This document shows positions 44,601 through 55,002 of a DNA stretch of 64,000 nucleotides, in pieces; the first letter of the stretch is position 1, and each line of letters begins with the position of its first letter. The DNA comes from Cymbomonas tetramitiformis (Eukaryota; Chlorophyta; Pyramimonadophyceae; Pyramimonadales; Pyramimonadaceae). The stretch covers positions 1 to 64,000 of the forward strand of contig LGRX02034806.1 in assembly GCA_001247695.2 (NCBI GenBank). The letters are read 5' to 3'. Both the position numbers and the translations under genes were made by a program. The notes under the pieces were generated by a model. The model saw only the letters and a program-made list of their open reading frames with translations, searched no databases and was not told the origin of the DNA.

Positions 44601-47600
44601 TGGGGGGAGGGGGGGGATCAGAACCTCTCTCATATCGACCGGGGATGGGGGCTCAGAACAAATCTAAGATCGATGGGGGGCTGAGCACCCCTCGTTTAAT
44701 GTGGGTTCGTGAAATCGACGGCTAGGAGAAATCCACGCATCCCATCCTGCGGGGTCATAAAATCGACGGCTGGGAGAAGACGGCGCATCCCATCCGATGG
44801 GGTTATAGCAACCGTTTCACAGAACCTCTTCACGCGTCACAGAAGCAGAGTCGCAGGTGATGTGGCGGGTGATGCAGGCGGCGGAGGAGGCGGAGGAGGA
44901 GAAGGAGCGTGACGTGCAGGAGGCGCGGGCGCAAGCATCGCAGAGCGCCGCCGTCGTCCTCGGACAAATCGTGAAGCACCGGGATCATCAGGCAGACGAG
45001 CATTGCCAGTGAGCCATCCCCTCGTGCTCCCTCGTAATGGATTCCCGTGGCCGTGCTTCGGAGCACAAAATCAGGGAGTAAGCAGGCGGCTCGGCTCGTG
45101 ACTATGGGGGTTGGGGACGGCGTGAGCTTTTTGAAGAGCGAGCTGCGCGAAGTGCAAGTGTCAACACATGTCAACATCCAAGTACCGCGGGGTGTGGACA
45201 AATGGCGGACTCCTCCGAGCCCCGGATTCCCATCCCAGCAATGAGGTATCCAGTAGGGCTCGGGAACAGGCATCTATAGCAGAGGCGGGACCCCGGGTGG
45301 AGGCAACATAGAGTGGCAGGCATCTATAGCAGAGGCGGGACCCCGGGTGGAGGCAACATAGAGTGGCAGGCGCATCGCAGACTCAGTGCACAGGTCCAAT
45401 CATTTTACCTGATCACAGACCTCCACGCGGCGCGGTGCATCCGCACAGTGCACCTGTTATACAAGGGCGCTTTACATGCCAGGTGTGCGCGGCATGGATG
45501 ATCCGCATGGTGCACGTGGCATCGGCGCTACTCTGGTCCCCAGAGCTTGTGGACTAGAATGGACCTTGGACCTTTTAGGGTCTGTAACACTTTTGGGGCA
45601 GATGGGATCTATGAGCGGCCAGCGTGAGCGTTACTTTTCTTCTTTCTAGCCAGTTTTTTGGGCTCGGATAACCTCTGCAAACAAGGGTAGCATCGGCGCC
45701 CTTACAGTTATGTGACCCCCCCTCACCAGACCGACCTCCGCGTGTCTGTGCACTTGGCCTTTATTTAAAGGCGCAAAGGCCGGGCCACATCAGCGATACA
45801 CGGATGCACTGAGGTTTAGTAGTGTTTACAGTTCAGACATGTCCATAAGGGCATGGGGGGGAACAGGGAGCTGGAAGGGCTGATGGGGCAGAAGGAGGCA
45901 CTGGAGGATGCTTTGAGAGACCTAACGGCCGCTAAGGCGCAGCAGACAGCAAAGCTGGAGCTGGATCTGTCCCAGACCGCGGAGGCCCTCCACCAGGCGC
46001 AGGCGGTGGCGGCGTTCCGGCAGGAGGAGCTAGCCACCAGCATGCGCGAGATGGAGGAGATCCTGTGGTAAGAGCCTTGTCAGCGCCTTGCAGATTACGA
46101 GGTGATGAAGAGACCCGGGTGTCGGAGCGCTCGGATAGCAGCCGGCTGCGCGTCTGATTGCAGCAGTGCTTCTTCCCGGCTGCGTCCTCTGTCCTTGCAG
46201 CGGTGCGGATGCTCGAGTGACTTGAGGGAAGCTTGAGAACGTGGTATGAGTTCACAGTCCTGAACCTGAGCGTATAGGAGGAGCACATGGCTCGAGGCTT
46301 GGCGCCGATGGGCTTCGCAAGCGTACGGACTCTGGGCTGAAGAGGGTGGGGAGAGGGGAGAGGGGACAGGTGAGGGGCTGAGTGAGGGAGCGCAGTAGGC
46401 TCAGGAACGAGGGGGTCAGGGGCGGTGGGCGGCGGAACAGGCTGGACGAAGACACAACGGAGTTCGTCCAGCCCTGCTGTGGGGGTCAGAGGGGGGTGGC
46501 AGGCAGCCAACACAGCATGAGTTTGCACGTGGCCGGCGAGATTCATAGGAGGGTTGAGGGGTGGTGGGTGGCTGACACAGTTTGAAGGAGACACAGGATC
46601 TGAAGCACAGGGCGGAGGTTGCCCAGATGAACCAGCACCTCGTGGCTGCCAAGGTTTCTACCACGCTTCCTACCCGTCGCTTTCCACCTCGGATGAACCC
46701 TCACATCAGCCTCGGCTTGCTCCCCTCATCCTGGAGCCGATGCGGCCCGATGCTGCGGGCTGAAGCCGGGTTGAATCTTGATTCTGCAGTGGTGCTGAAA
46801 TGCCGGAGATCCCTCCTCCACCCAAAGGCAGGTGGCATCAACTATCCCAATTTGCCCGGTTCGCTGTTGCTGATCTAGGGCGGGGTGCAGAGACCCCTCA
46901 AGCGGCCTCTGAGAGAAGGTGCATGTGCAAAGTGTACATCCGCTGTCGCGGATTGATCGATTAGATTGATTAATCGACTGACCGAAGGTCCGCCAGGGAA
47001 GAACCTGTCATCTCAGTGTGACATCCCAGGACAAATATCAGCCGGAAGGTTTGCAAAGTGTGGAAGTGTTAAAGTGTGGGAGAGGGAGAGCGGGCGTGAC
47101 CAGACTTCACTCGAGGTCTTCAAGCAAGACGCGACAAAACGCACCGCTGAAAGATTAATGCGCGAGCTGAAGGATCTGCCTGCCGCGCCCGACGTGCTGC
47201 CCTCAGTCGATCAACTCATGCGCATGGTGGCCGTCCAGCAGATAGCCGAGGTGGAAGTCAAGTACCAGGCCCAGGTGGAAGAAGCGGATAGGTGCTCCCC
47301 GCGGCACCGCACCTTCTCAGGAAGCTGCGAGCGCCCACAGTCGACTTTCAGGCTGGTTGAAGGTGGAAGCTCCCGCGCGAGCTTCCACCTTCGAGGCTGT
47401 GACCAATCTCCTGGGCGTGTGCCAACCTGCTGATTGGCTGTGACCAATCTCCTGGGCGTGTGCCAACCTGCTGATTGGCTGTGGTCAATCTCCTGGGGGT
47501 GTGCCCACCTGCTGATTGGTTTGAGGCTGTGACCAATCTCCTGGGCGTGTGCCCACCTGCTGATTGGACCACCTTCGAGGCTGTGACCAATCTCCTGGGC

Positions 47601-49059
47601 GTGTGCCCACCTGCTGATTGCAGCCATCACACAAAAGAGCGCCCGTTTCCAGTGCCAACTTGTTCCCCCTGCATATCCGTCTCCTGCCTTGTCATTTCCC
47701 GTGCACACTTGTACGCGTCCGACATGAGCCCACCGCTCGCCTCATTGCTCGTGCCACATGGCGGATACCCTCCATGCTCATCCCCCCTCACCTGGCTGTT
47801 GCAGTTTAAGTGCGCATCCTCGGTCCATTTCGAAGGCGGCGATACGTCTCACGAATTTCTTGGACAGAGGAGCACAGTCACGGGAACGGTGGTAAGACAG
47901 ATCAAGGGGCTACGTTCTTCCGTGCGGTGCGGGAGCGCAGGGTGAGGGACTGCCCTCTGAATGTGTTGGTGTTGTGGGGGGGCATCCGGGGAGAGCTGGG
48001 TCAGTGCAAGGGAGAAGCTGCGGGAGGAGCAGGTCGGCTTCACGCGGCTGCGCATGGAAGCACAGCAGCGCGTGCAAGAGGTACGGCGGTGTAGCACGGA
48101 GAGAGAGTAGGCATATTGGGGATATGTAGGGCAGAGACTGTCTCCTTTCAGCCTGATCTAGGGAGCCATCGACCATGCCCAACGTGACTTCCTGCCCTGG
48201 CGACCGTGACCATGCCGCATGTGACCACATACATGAGGGGCCTCGATGTGGTGGCCACCGACGTCTCTGCGTTACACGGACGCGCATGGTAAGGATTCCG
48301 TTTAGTCCATGTAATGCCAAAAGGATAACTTCACATCATGAGTTGCATCTGAAGTTTCAGGCCCACTTGCATTTCACCTGCCACGTGGGATGAAGATCAG
48401 AGCGCTTCGTTTACATGTTGGTGAGGCGCAGGCGGAGACACACTCTAAGCATGTGCGAGCGCAGCTCATTCGTACAGAGGTGCTCGGCTGGCATACTGTT
48501 TTCTTCCCTTCCTCCAGCTTTGGCACGGACGTGCTTGATGTGGACATGCGACAATTTTGCTCTTGACACGTTTCAGGCAAAGTGATTAAGGCGGCTGGAT
48601 TTGATAGGCCTGTGAAAACTTAAGGAGGCACCGTAAGCTCATCGATCCATCATTCGCATCGATCGGAAGGGCATGCCTACAATGCATGTGCAGAAGATCA
48701 CGTTTTGCATCAGAAATGCGCGTTCCATCACGATGCGATGTCCACAGATGTCTTCTGTGCCCACATTAATGGTGTACCCAAATGCATGAACTGTGAGCAG
48801 TACAAATCGCATGGCAACAAAGCTCATAGATACATCGAACAGCAGCCTACCTTGCTATTTTAGTCAGCTAGCAGAGGTCGGTTCGGAAGTCGATGCCCCT
48901 TGTGACCGTAGCAGTTTATAACTGAATTGGATGTGTGCTGCTGCCTGCTGCCAGGCGGATGATCGAGTGCGCGCTGCAGAAATGGAGATTGCACGGCTAC
49001 GAGTAGAGTTGGATGAAGCTCGTGATAAGCACTATAGAAAACCGGGAGTGTTCTTGTAA
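29692..49059 (+). CDS. Multi-exon coiled-coil protein, about 1,000 residues
   Basis: The one convincing host gene. I trace exons ending mostly in GAG|GT or AAG|GT: 29692-29807, 29929-30025, 30125-30167, 30606-30664, 30874-30954, 31230-31312, 34775-34828, 35364-35509, 35919-35990, 36313-36390, 36702-36788, 38963-39058, 39214-39375, 39769-39830, 40369-40501, 41443-41631, 41974-42124, 42338-42419, 42881 or 42898-42972, 43073-43202, 44366-44412, 44448-44567, 44857-45008, 45867-46067, 46581-46653, 47104-47291, 48005-48080, 48432-48479, 48955-49059. Phases agree at all joins except after 31312 and 42419, where a boundary or an exon is missing. The ATG at 29692 has an upstream in-frame stop; the last exon ends KPGVFL and TAA. 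The protein is Glu/Lys/Gln/Ala-rich with continuous heptads (for example AELRQQLAE, LELDLSQTAEALHQAQ) and no globular domain. A cytoskeletal, ciliary or scaffold role is possible but not shown. Confidence 0.85.
31835..32345. repeat. 45-bp intronic minisatellite containing GCATGCAAC
   Basis: About eleven units built from CGGGCGCCGCAATGAGTCGA, GCTTGAGGCTGCTGCG and GCATGCAAC, some with deletions. It lies in the long intron after the exon ending 31312. All six frames are open by repetition, so the long ORFs here carry no coding weight. Confidence 0.85.
35038..35235. repeat. Intronic tandem repeat
   Basis: About four degenerate units of GCGCAGGTCTTCAGTTT, AATAGGGCG, TCACGGGTGATAT, ending in a TA microsatellite. 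Confidence 0.7.
36430..36530. repeat. Short intronic tandem repeat TTCTGGGTGCGCGCGCCGCC
   Basis: Three degenerate copies about 30 bp apart in the intron between exons 36313-36390 and 36702-36788. TA-rich microsatellites lie just upstream (36113-36180). Confidence 0.6.
37900..38480. repeat. Three degenerate copies of a 230-bp intronic unit
   Basis: Marker motifs CTGTCGATGAGC at about 37913 and 38367, and GGCAGGCACCGCCTCTT-like segments at about 37956, 38150 and 38418. It lies in the 2.2-kb intron after exon 36702-36788. Confidence 0.5.
40724..40817. repeat. 47-bp tandem duplication in an intron
   Basis: ACTTGGGCGCCGCTTTTGC to GCTGCCTTGAG, two copies with three differences. Confidence 0.8.
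42771..42886. repeat. 58-bp tandem duplication spanning a splice acceptor
   Basis: AAGTGGACTGACTGGTGGAG to GTCACGCGCAGGGG is present twice. The second copy supplies the likely acceptor CGCGCAG of the exon at 42881; the first is a decoy acceptor. Confidence 0.75.
43356..44142. repeat. 43-bp intronic minisatellite, about 18 copies
   Basis: Unit GCTCCTATCGGCGCGCCCTG plus GCGCTCTGTGGGGGGCTTGG and CCC, nearly identical between copies, with small indels near CGCG. A period of 43 is not a multiple of 3, yet ORFs of 250-300 codons appear in all frames. It sits in the intron after exon 43073-43202. Confidence 0.95.
45268..45367. repeat. Exact 50-bp tandem duplication in an intron
   Basis: Two identical copies starting AGGCATCTATAGCAGAGGCG, so the duplication is very recent or still polymorphic. 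Confidence 0.9.
47359..47625. repeat. Perfect hairpin followed by a 44-bp tandem array
   Basis: 47359-47392 is a 14-bp perfect stem (GAAGGTGGAAGCTC) with a 6-bp loop. It runs into four to five units of GAGGCTGTGACCAATCTCCT, GGGCGTGTGCCCACCTGCTG and ATTGG, in the intron after exon 47104-47291. Confidence 0.85.
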
Positions 49060-50600
49060 TAGCACGTTCGTAGTGGTTTGGACTGTAGTTGTGTATTTCA
49101 AAACCTTTGAATCTGTATAGGGAGGGAGAGTGGGTGCGATCATTTACGCTCAATTTTAGTCCAGATCCGCGTGCGAGCATCTACCTTACATTTTATATCT
49201 TGAGGTCCCAAGAGGAGCCGATTCTCAAGGATATCCATATATTTTGGGAACTCCTCCGCGTCACTGTTTGCATCTTCGTCAGTTTGTGGTCGCACCGATG
49301 ATGGCGATCGATCACGCATGAAGTCCATCGCCACGCACGTGCCGTAGAGTCTGCTCACTGGAAAACCGCATTTAACCATTGCATTCGGCGCATGGACAAA
49401 ATGGCATTTTTGGAGTCCGTATGGCGTTCGCACGCTTGGTTGCGAATCCCAACCGACGTATGGACTATGCTGTTCATACGGTCCCTGTCATATTTGAGCG
49501 CATGCTTTGCCACTTGCGTCAAGCGGGTAGTACACTCGTCATCCACACGTTAGGTTGCGGATGGACTCTATGCTTCGTCCGTGAGGATGACGCGTGAATT
49601 ATAGTCCACACGGTTCCGTAGGATCAGCTGTCCACACGGGTGGAAACGTCAGCTAGCTGTCCATACGGTTTTTGTACCAAATCCGTATGGTTATCGTAAA
49701 AAATCCGTATGGTTGTGCCCCATGGACGGTCTGTCCATGTGGTTGATGATATTCCCACAACTTTGGAACGTTCGCATGGATGGACGACGGAAGCACACGG
49801 CGAGCATACGATGAATTATACCCTTTTGTACGACTTTATAGCATGTCTATACGTCTTTTCTCGAGGACTGCGGCCACACGTGTGGAAACGACACTTTGCT
49901 TTCCATACGCCATCCATCCGAGGTAGCCTTGACCGTCCGTATGAAAATGTCCCATGGACGATGATTTTCACACGCATGGACGAAAAAACAAAAGTGACCC
50001 GATGCCATTCAAAAAACATGAAAACGATATGGACGTCGTACGGATAGCTACCTACCCTCACCTGTCCCCACGGGTGGACATGTGTAGAAATGCTTAGCGA
50101 AAAAATGGGGATCGGGAATTGAATATCGATTCAAAATCGCGAACGCGTTCATGCGATGCGATCCGTGGCACCATAGAGACAGACGAGAGTGACGTGACAC
50201 ACAAAACTACTGCAGTATCATCAATCATGGGGTACTCGTCGAAGGATCGCAAATCGATCGTCTGCGATTTCTCAGCATGTACTCGCGATGTCGGATGTGG
50301 TCAACGCAACGACCGCGACCCCAGCTCTTCACGCGTGTCCGTTGGCGTATCATGATGGCGTTCCCACGAGATCAGATAACACAAAGCGAGTTCGGCGTCA
50401 GGTCACTTCAAGCTTTGGAACTGAAGCAGCCCCACCACAGGAGGACAGGACTGTAGCACATGCATGCTTCTTTGCTGTTCTTTTTTTGTGTTTGGCATAT
50501 TTCATTTGCTTTCCGTCATTTTCCACAGAGAGAACCCTGTGTTGAAGTGAGTAGTCTCGTATTATTCAAAAATATATCATTATATCCGCACGTGTGGGGA
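49060..50600. other. Downstream intergenic region with degenerate TCCRTAYGG motifs
   Basis: No gene is supported. Between about 49410 and 50045 the motif TCCGTATGG, TCCATACGG or a close relative occurs about ten times on both strands, mixed with CCATGGAC. It may be the decayed body of an unidentified repeat. Confidence 0.4.
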
Positions 50601-50604
50601 AAGA

Positions 50605-50690
50605 TATCGGTCCAGTCCGTCCGTCCAGTCCGTCCAGTCCGTCCAGGCCGTCCAGGCCGTCCAGTCCGTCCAGTCCTGGACTGGACGGAC
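50605..50690. repeat. GTCCGTCCA microsatellite
   Basis: Roughly nine units of GTCCGTCCA and GGCCGTCCA, ending in a short inverted TCCTGGACTGGA. Confidence 0.85.
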
Positions 50691-50889
50691 CAAACGAACA
50701 AAGCCGATCAAATAGGGCTCCCATACTTAAGTCCATACTTAAGGTATGTAGCGCGACCTCGATGACGACGCGTACGTTTTTCCATACTTAAGAAAATTTA
50801 AATGCTGTTGTCATACTTACGGAATGTATACCAGTTTCTTGGGTTTGAACAGATGCCACCTCCCCCCTCATAACCGTGTACGGCAGGTT

Positions 50890-51032
50890 TGACAATCGTG
50901 CACGATTGTCAGAACCGTGTGACGTGCACATTTCACCCCCCGGACAGTTATGGCAATCGTGCACGATTGTCAGAACCGTGTAACGTGCACACTCCACCCC
51001 CGGACAGTTCTGACAATCGTGCACGATTGTCA
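50890..51032. repeat. Array of three 22-bp palindromes
   Basis: A 22-bp palindrome (half-site TGACAATCGTG) occurs at 50890-50911, 50951-50972 (one mismatched pair) and 51011-51032. The spacings are 61 and 60 bp, with conserved GAACCGTGT(G/A)ACGTGCAC and CACCCCCGGACAGTT between copies. Confidence 0.9.
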
Positions 51033-51341
51033 GAACTGGTTCAGAAAGCAAAATTGAGAATGTATTGATCTTACTAAAAACATCACACTGAATTCCAAGA
51101 TTATTGTTACCTACAATCTTTGTAACGTACACACACACACCACACGCGCCATATAAAGCTTGCTTTCACGGCAATCATTACATTTTTCATGTTACCTCCC
51201 AATCGACCCACCTCCTACCCACGCTCTGAGAAGAAAGGCCACTCAGTTGCATAGTCCACACTCGCACACAAAAAGCACATACTATTTCAACTTGTTCTCC
51301 CGTTCATTCGGGCCAGGTACAACAGGCGAGTACAAGAGAGA

Positions 51342-51614
51342 ATGCTGGTGCAAGAGGGATTGCCACATGACATATCTTCTCTGACGGCCGCCAAGGCCGC
51401 CAATAAGGTCGCCAAGGCCGCAAAGGCCGCAAAGCAGCAGGAGACCTAGGCCGCCAAGGCCGCAAAGCAGCAGGAGGCCGAAGCCGCCAAGGCCGCCAAG
51501 AAACAGGAGGCCGAGTCCGCCAAGGCCGCCAAGGCGGGGCCTATGACCCGCATACCTAAGCGGAAAGCGGCACCATGGCCACCGGGCGGAAAGCCGGAAT
51601 TCGAGGGCATGTAG
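51342..51614 (+). pseudogene. Lys/Ala-rich coding remnant with an in-frame TAG
   Basis: From ATG 51342 (MLVQEGLPHDISSL) the frame reads repeated AAKAAK and KQQEAEAAK units, is stopped by TAG at 51447-51449, and continues in the same frame to PMTRIPKRKAAPWPPGG and EFEGM before TAG at 51612. The frame is also open upstream to about 51250. The composition resembles histone-H1-like tails or a nucleolar protein, but the function is unknown. The last codons GGC ATG TAG begin a repeat that recurs at 52773. Confidence 0.4.
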
Positions 51615-52150
51615 CACGGCTAAGTGGCAAGGCTTGCACTATAAAATGCATAAATCAATGAAAATGATAGTGAGAAGTTGTTAGAAGGCTCAAAAAGTAC
51701 TTAGAGGTTATGAATATGCATTAGAAACAAAAATTTCATCTCGGGGCATATTAGTGTGGTGTTGGGGAGCTATTTATTTCGTCTGTGAAATGCCTGCAAA
51801 CCAGATAATGCATATCGCGTGAATGCGTAACATATCAAAATGATACCGGGACGTTGTTAGAAGTGGTTATATGTATTCAGAGGTCATTAATTTCATCTTG
51901 CGGGGCATATTAGTTGGGCGCTGCGGAGCTAATTTGGTTTGGGGAATGCCTGCAAATCAGAAAAAAAAACATATCGTGCGGGTGTAATAACATGTCAAAA
52001 TGATCTTGAGAAGTTGTTAGAAATGTCAAGAAGTATTTAGAGGCTATAAGTATGCATTACACACATATATTCACTTTGGGTCCATGATACAACGGGGTCG
52101 GGTGAACTAATTTCGTCTGCGATGAGTGTATAAACCAGGAATTTCATATT
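51607..52150. repeat. Satellite-like repeat family, first site
   Basis: Starts GGCATGTAGCACGGCTA, continues CTTGCACTATAAA and TGCATAA, then about three degenerate units of roughly 165 bp, each with GAAGTTGTTAGAA, GGGGCATATTAG, GGGGAGCTAATTT and CGTCTG. Related units occur at 52773-53200 and 57010-57150. Confidence 0.7.
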
Positions 52151-52203
52151 GCGCGGTGTTGTGGTAGTATGCCACACACAACAACCAAGTTGGCAATACA
52201 AAG

Positions 52204-52305
52204 TATGATATCATCTTAGATGACACTATATGTATACACACACAATATATATATATACACACACACAATATACACAGTATACACAATATACATACATAAC
52301 ACTGA
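52204..52305. repeat. ATAC/TATACACA microsatellite
   Basis: Low-complexity run of TATACACACACAATATATA type. Confidence 0.85.
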
Positions 52306-52309
52306 AATC

Positions 52310-52770
52310 TCATAAAAGTGCCAACAGCCGCTCATGCTCTCGAGGGGGTATCAGGTACATATCCCCCCTCTTATGTAGCCGGACATCACATGCTAGCACC
52401 GCTTCACACGGAATCATGCACTTCTTACTAGTATCCAAGATATATGTATCTCGCACATTTTGGTGCGCCCATTCGAAATACCTCCCGGAAATCACCGAGT
52501 CTCCAGGAGCAAATGTCTGTCCGTAGTCATCACGACGCGCCCTCCCGCCCACCTCTGTCACTGCCGACAACGCCTTCGTTGACAAGATAGTAGGCATGTG
52601 ATGAATCAGTGGGATCCTTCTTCACCGCCATGATAGCCCCACGCCGCACGGCTACACTGATTCCCGCCGCATAATCCTCCACCATGTTGCGGATCCTCAC
52701 CGCGTCCGCGCCAGTAGCCGGTCTCAACTCCACATCTCTCCACGCATCCGCGTGGGACCTCTTCAAGCAT
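52310..52770 (-). pseudogene. Frameshifted ORF of unknown family
   Basis: Minus-strand coding starts near 52770 with KRSHADAWRDVELRPATGAD and runs to SSHAYYLVNEG. It then shifts by one base into the frame that reads RARRDDYGQTFAPGDSVISG, YFEW, YILDTSKK, CMIPCEAVLACDV and ends REHERLLALL at 52310. The two frames overlap near 52530-52597, so a single indel breaks a protein of about 150 residues. I do not recognise the domain. Its 5' edge abuts the GGCATGTAG repeat, suggesting that it is carried by the same element family. Confidence 0.45.
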
Positions 52771-52772
52771 CA

Positions 52773-53200
52773 AGGCATGTAGCACGGCTAGGTGGACGGG
52801 CTTGCACTATAAATTGCATAATCAATGAAAATGGCATTAAGAAGTCGCAAGAAGTTTCAAGAACAGGTTAGAAGTTATAAGACATCACCCGAAGGCAATA
52901 TTTCACATTTTCGATAATTACTGTGGCCACACGGCTGCTATACAAGTCGCAGATGGGCCGCGGAGCAGAAAATGCATGTCTCGCGGGCGCGTGAGATATG
53001 CAAATGAGACGGTGAAGTTATCAGAAGTTGTGGGAAGTATCTAGAAGTTGTTACTAGGCATCGAGAAGTGATTTTTCACATCGGGTCACATTCACGGGGC
53101 GTTGGGGAGCTAATTTCGTCTGTAAACTGCGTGGCTGCAAAACAGAAAATGCATGTCTCGCGGGCGCGTGAGATATGCAAATGATACGGTGAAGTTATTA
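52773..53200. repeat. Satellite-like repeat family, second site
   Basis: GGCATGTAGCACGGCTAGG and TGCACTATAAATTGCATAA match the start of 51607. Two units of about 178 bp follow (AAAATGCATGTCTCGCGGGC, CGCGTGAGATATGCAAATGA at about 52968 and 53146). The second unit is cut by the LTR element at 53201. Confidence 0.7.
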
Positions 53201-55002
53201 GTCACGGGGAAGCCGATTCCCCCCCCACTGTATGGGGGCCTGCTTCTCCTTGTTTCACCCCTCGCCCTGAGTGCCTGTCATTTTGTCATCTGCCACCGCT
53301 CCGACCGTTCCGCACCGCACTCGATAAAACACCTAAGTATTTTATCTTATGCAGTTTTTAGACCGACCGGATCACCACCTGTGTTTCCTGTGTTTCAGCG
53401 ATATATATCCCTTATATATATATATATATATCACTCCTTTCATCAGGTTATGGGCCAGACCACTTCTGTGGTGGTTCGTTTGTCGTTTCTTTGACTCGCT
53501 TCGGCCTTACCGCCGATTCTAACACCGTCAATTTTTCCCGTCAACATCGCAGCGTAATTAAACTGCACCGTACAAGCGGCAATTTCTTTCCGTCTCCGTT
53601 CTCTTTGCGCGCTTCCGTCATTCGTGGTTCACCTACCGACTGTGATTGGTATTCCACGCACCGTTTCCGTCAGCTGTTGACATCGCAGCTATCGCAGCTT
53701 GATCTGCACCGTAAAAAGCGGCAAGTCCCTTTCCGTCTCCGTTCTTTTTGCCGCTTCCGTCTTTCGTGGCTTGCCTACCGACTGTGACTGGTATCCCGCG
53801 CACCGTCTCCGTCAGCTTTCGTGCATTCTGGTGCACTCCGTCATTTTTTTAAAAGCGTCCTTCTACACTCTGGCCAGCAGCGCCTCTGCTGCCGGGGGAC
53901 CGCTTTACCGTACGGCGTTTTTGACGTCACCACCGTATTCCTCGTCAAAAACTGCCCCAAATTGACCTTTCGATCGTTCGATTCGCTTAATTCTACGCGA
54001 AGATACCTTTTCGCTTGGGAACCCTATCTTGGGGTTCGCAGAATTCTGCAGACTGCTGCAGAGTTCTGCAGCTGTCATGTCCGCAAAACGTCAGCGTGCA
54101 CGTATGGCCGCTGTTCGTTCAGCGTTGCTCTCTCTCCGAGTGCATCGACATCCTTTTACCGCTGGTTATGTTCTGGTGGTGCCTGGTGGTGCTTGCGCAC
54201 CAGGCACCAATCACAACGACAACATCCTGGACGACAACGACGAGGCCAATGACTTCCACGACTTCGTCTCGCCACTTCCCTCGCCTTCGCCTTATGCCCC
54301 CAGTGGTCGCCATCTGGTGGTGTCTGGTGGTGCTATCGCGACCGCTTCCCCCCTCTCCATCATCCCTTTCGAGTTCCTCCCCATGACCTCGATCACGTTC
54401 CCTCACCGCATTTCCCACCTTCCACCTCCCTATCCCCTCTTCAGCGACGCATTCGCTCTGGTGGTGCCAGGCCGCTTTTGGCTTTGGCACCGCGTGGGCA
54501 TTGGTTGATTCGTCGTTTTCGTGGCGCTCGAGGACTTCTGCAATTGAGAACTCCGCCGCCGCCATTCCACAATCACGTCGCGACTTGTAGATGCTTGCCC
54601 TTACTTAGGTACTAGGATTTTAGGCAGCGCCCCATGCACGGATGTGCTTCTAGTTGGGTTGAGAAAGGCCCCGTAGGCCTAAACATTCTAGTAACATTGG
54701 GTTAGGATTTAGGGTTTGCCTGCTTCGGGATGACCACTCACACCTTCGGGGTGAGGTGGTGTCACGGGGAAGCCGATTTCCCCCCCCCACTGTATGGGGG
54801 CCTGCTTCTCCTTGTTTCACCCCTCGCCCTGAGTGCCTGTCATTTTGTCATCTGCCACCGCTCCGACCGTTCCGCACCGCACTCGATAAAACACCTAAGT
54901 ATTCTATCTTATGCAGTTTTTAGACCGACCGGATCACCACCTGTGTTTCCTGTGTTTCAGCGATATATATCCCTTATTATATATATATCACTCCTTTCAT
55001 CA
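53201..55002 (+). mobile_element. TRIM-like non-autonomous LTR element, 1.8 kb
   Basis: The LTRs are 53201-53445 and 54760-55002 (about 243 bp, TGTCACGGGG to CCTTTCATCA), nearly identical apart from T-tract and TA-tract lengths. The first has lost its TG, so the ATTAG at 53197-53201 and 55003-55007 is the likely 5-bp duplication. GGTTATGGGCC follows the 5' LTR and GGGGTGAGGTGG precedes the 3' LTR, the expected primer and polypurine sites. The 1.3-kb interior has no retroelement protein. It contains a 146-bp tandem duplication (about 53549-53820) and one ORF of doubtful status (54029-54508). Confidence 0.85.
53446..53456 (+). promoter_or_regulatory. Initiator-tRNA-type primer-binding site
   Basis: GGTTATGGGCC directly after the 5' LTR is an exact complement of the anticodon arm of eukaryotic initiator tRNA-Met. 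This is the half-tRNA priming mode known from copia-type elements. Confidence 0.7.

Noticed and set aside
49709..50047. 112-codon plus-strand ORF downstream of the coiled-coil gene
   Set aside because: Lies in degenerate TCCRTAYGG repeats with no homology I recognise.
54029..54508. 159-codon ORF in the TRIM-like element
   Set aside because: Low-complexity composition from CTGGTGGTG repeats; no domain and no supporting copy, so not listed as a gene.
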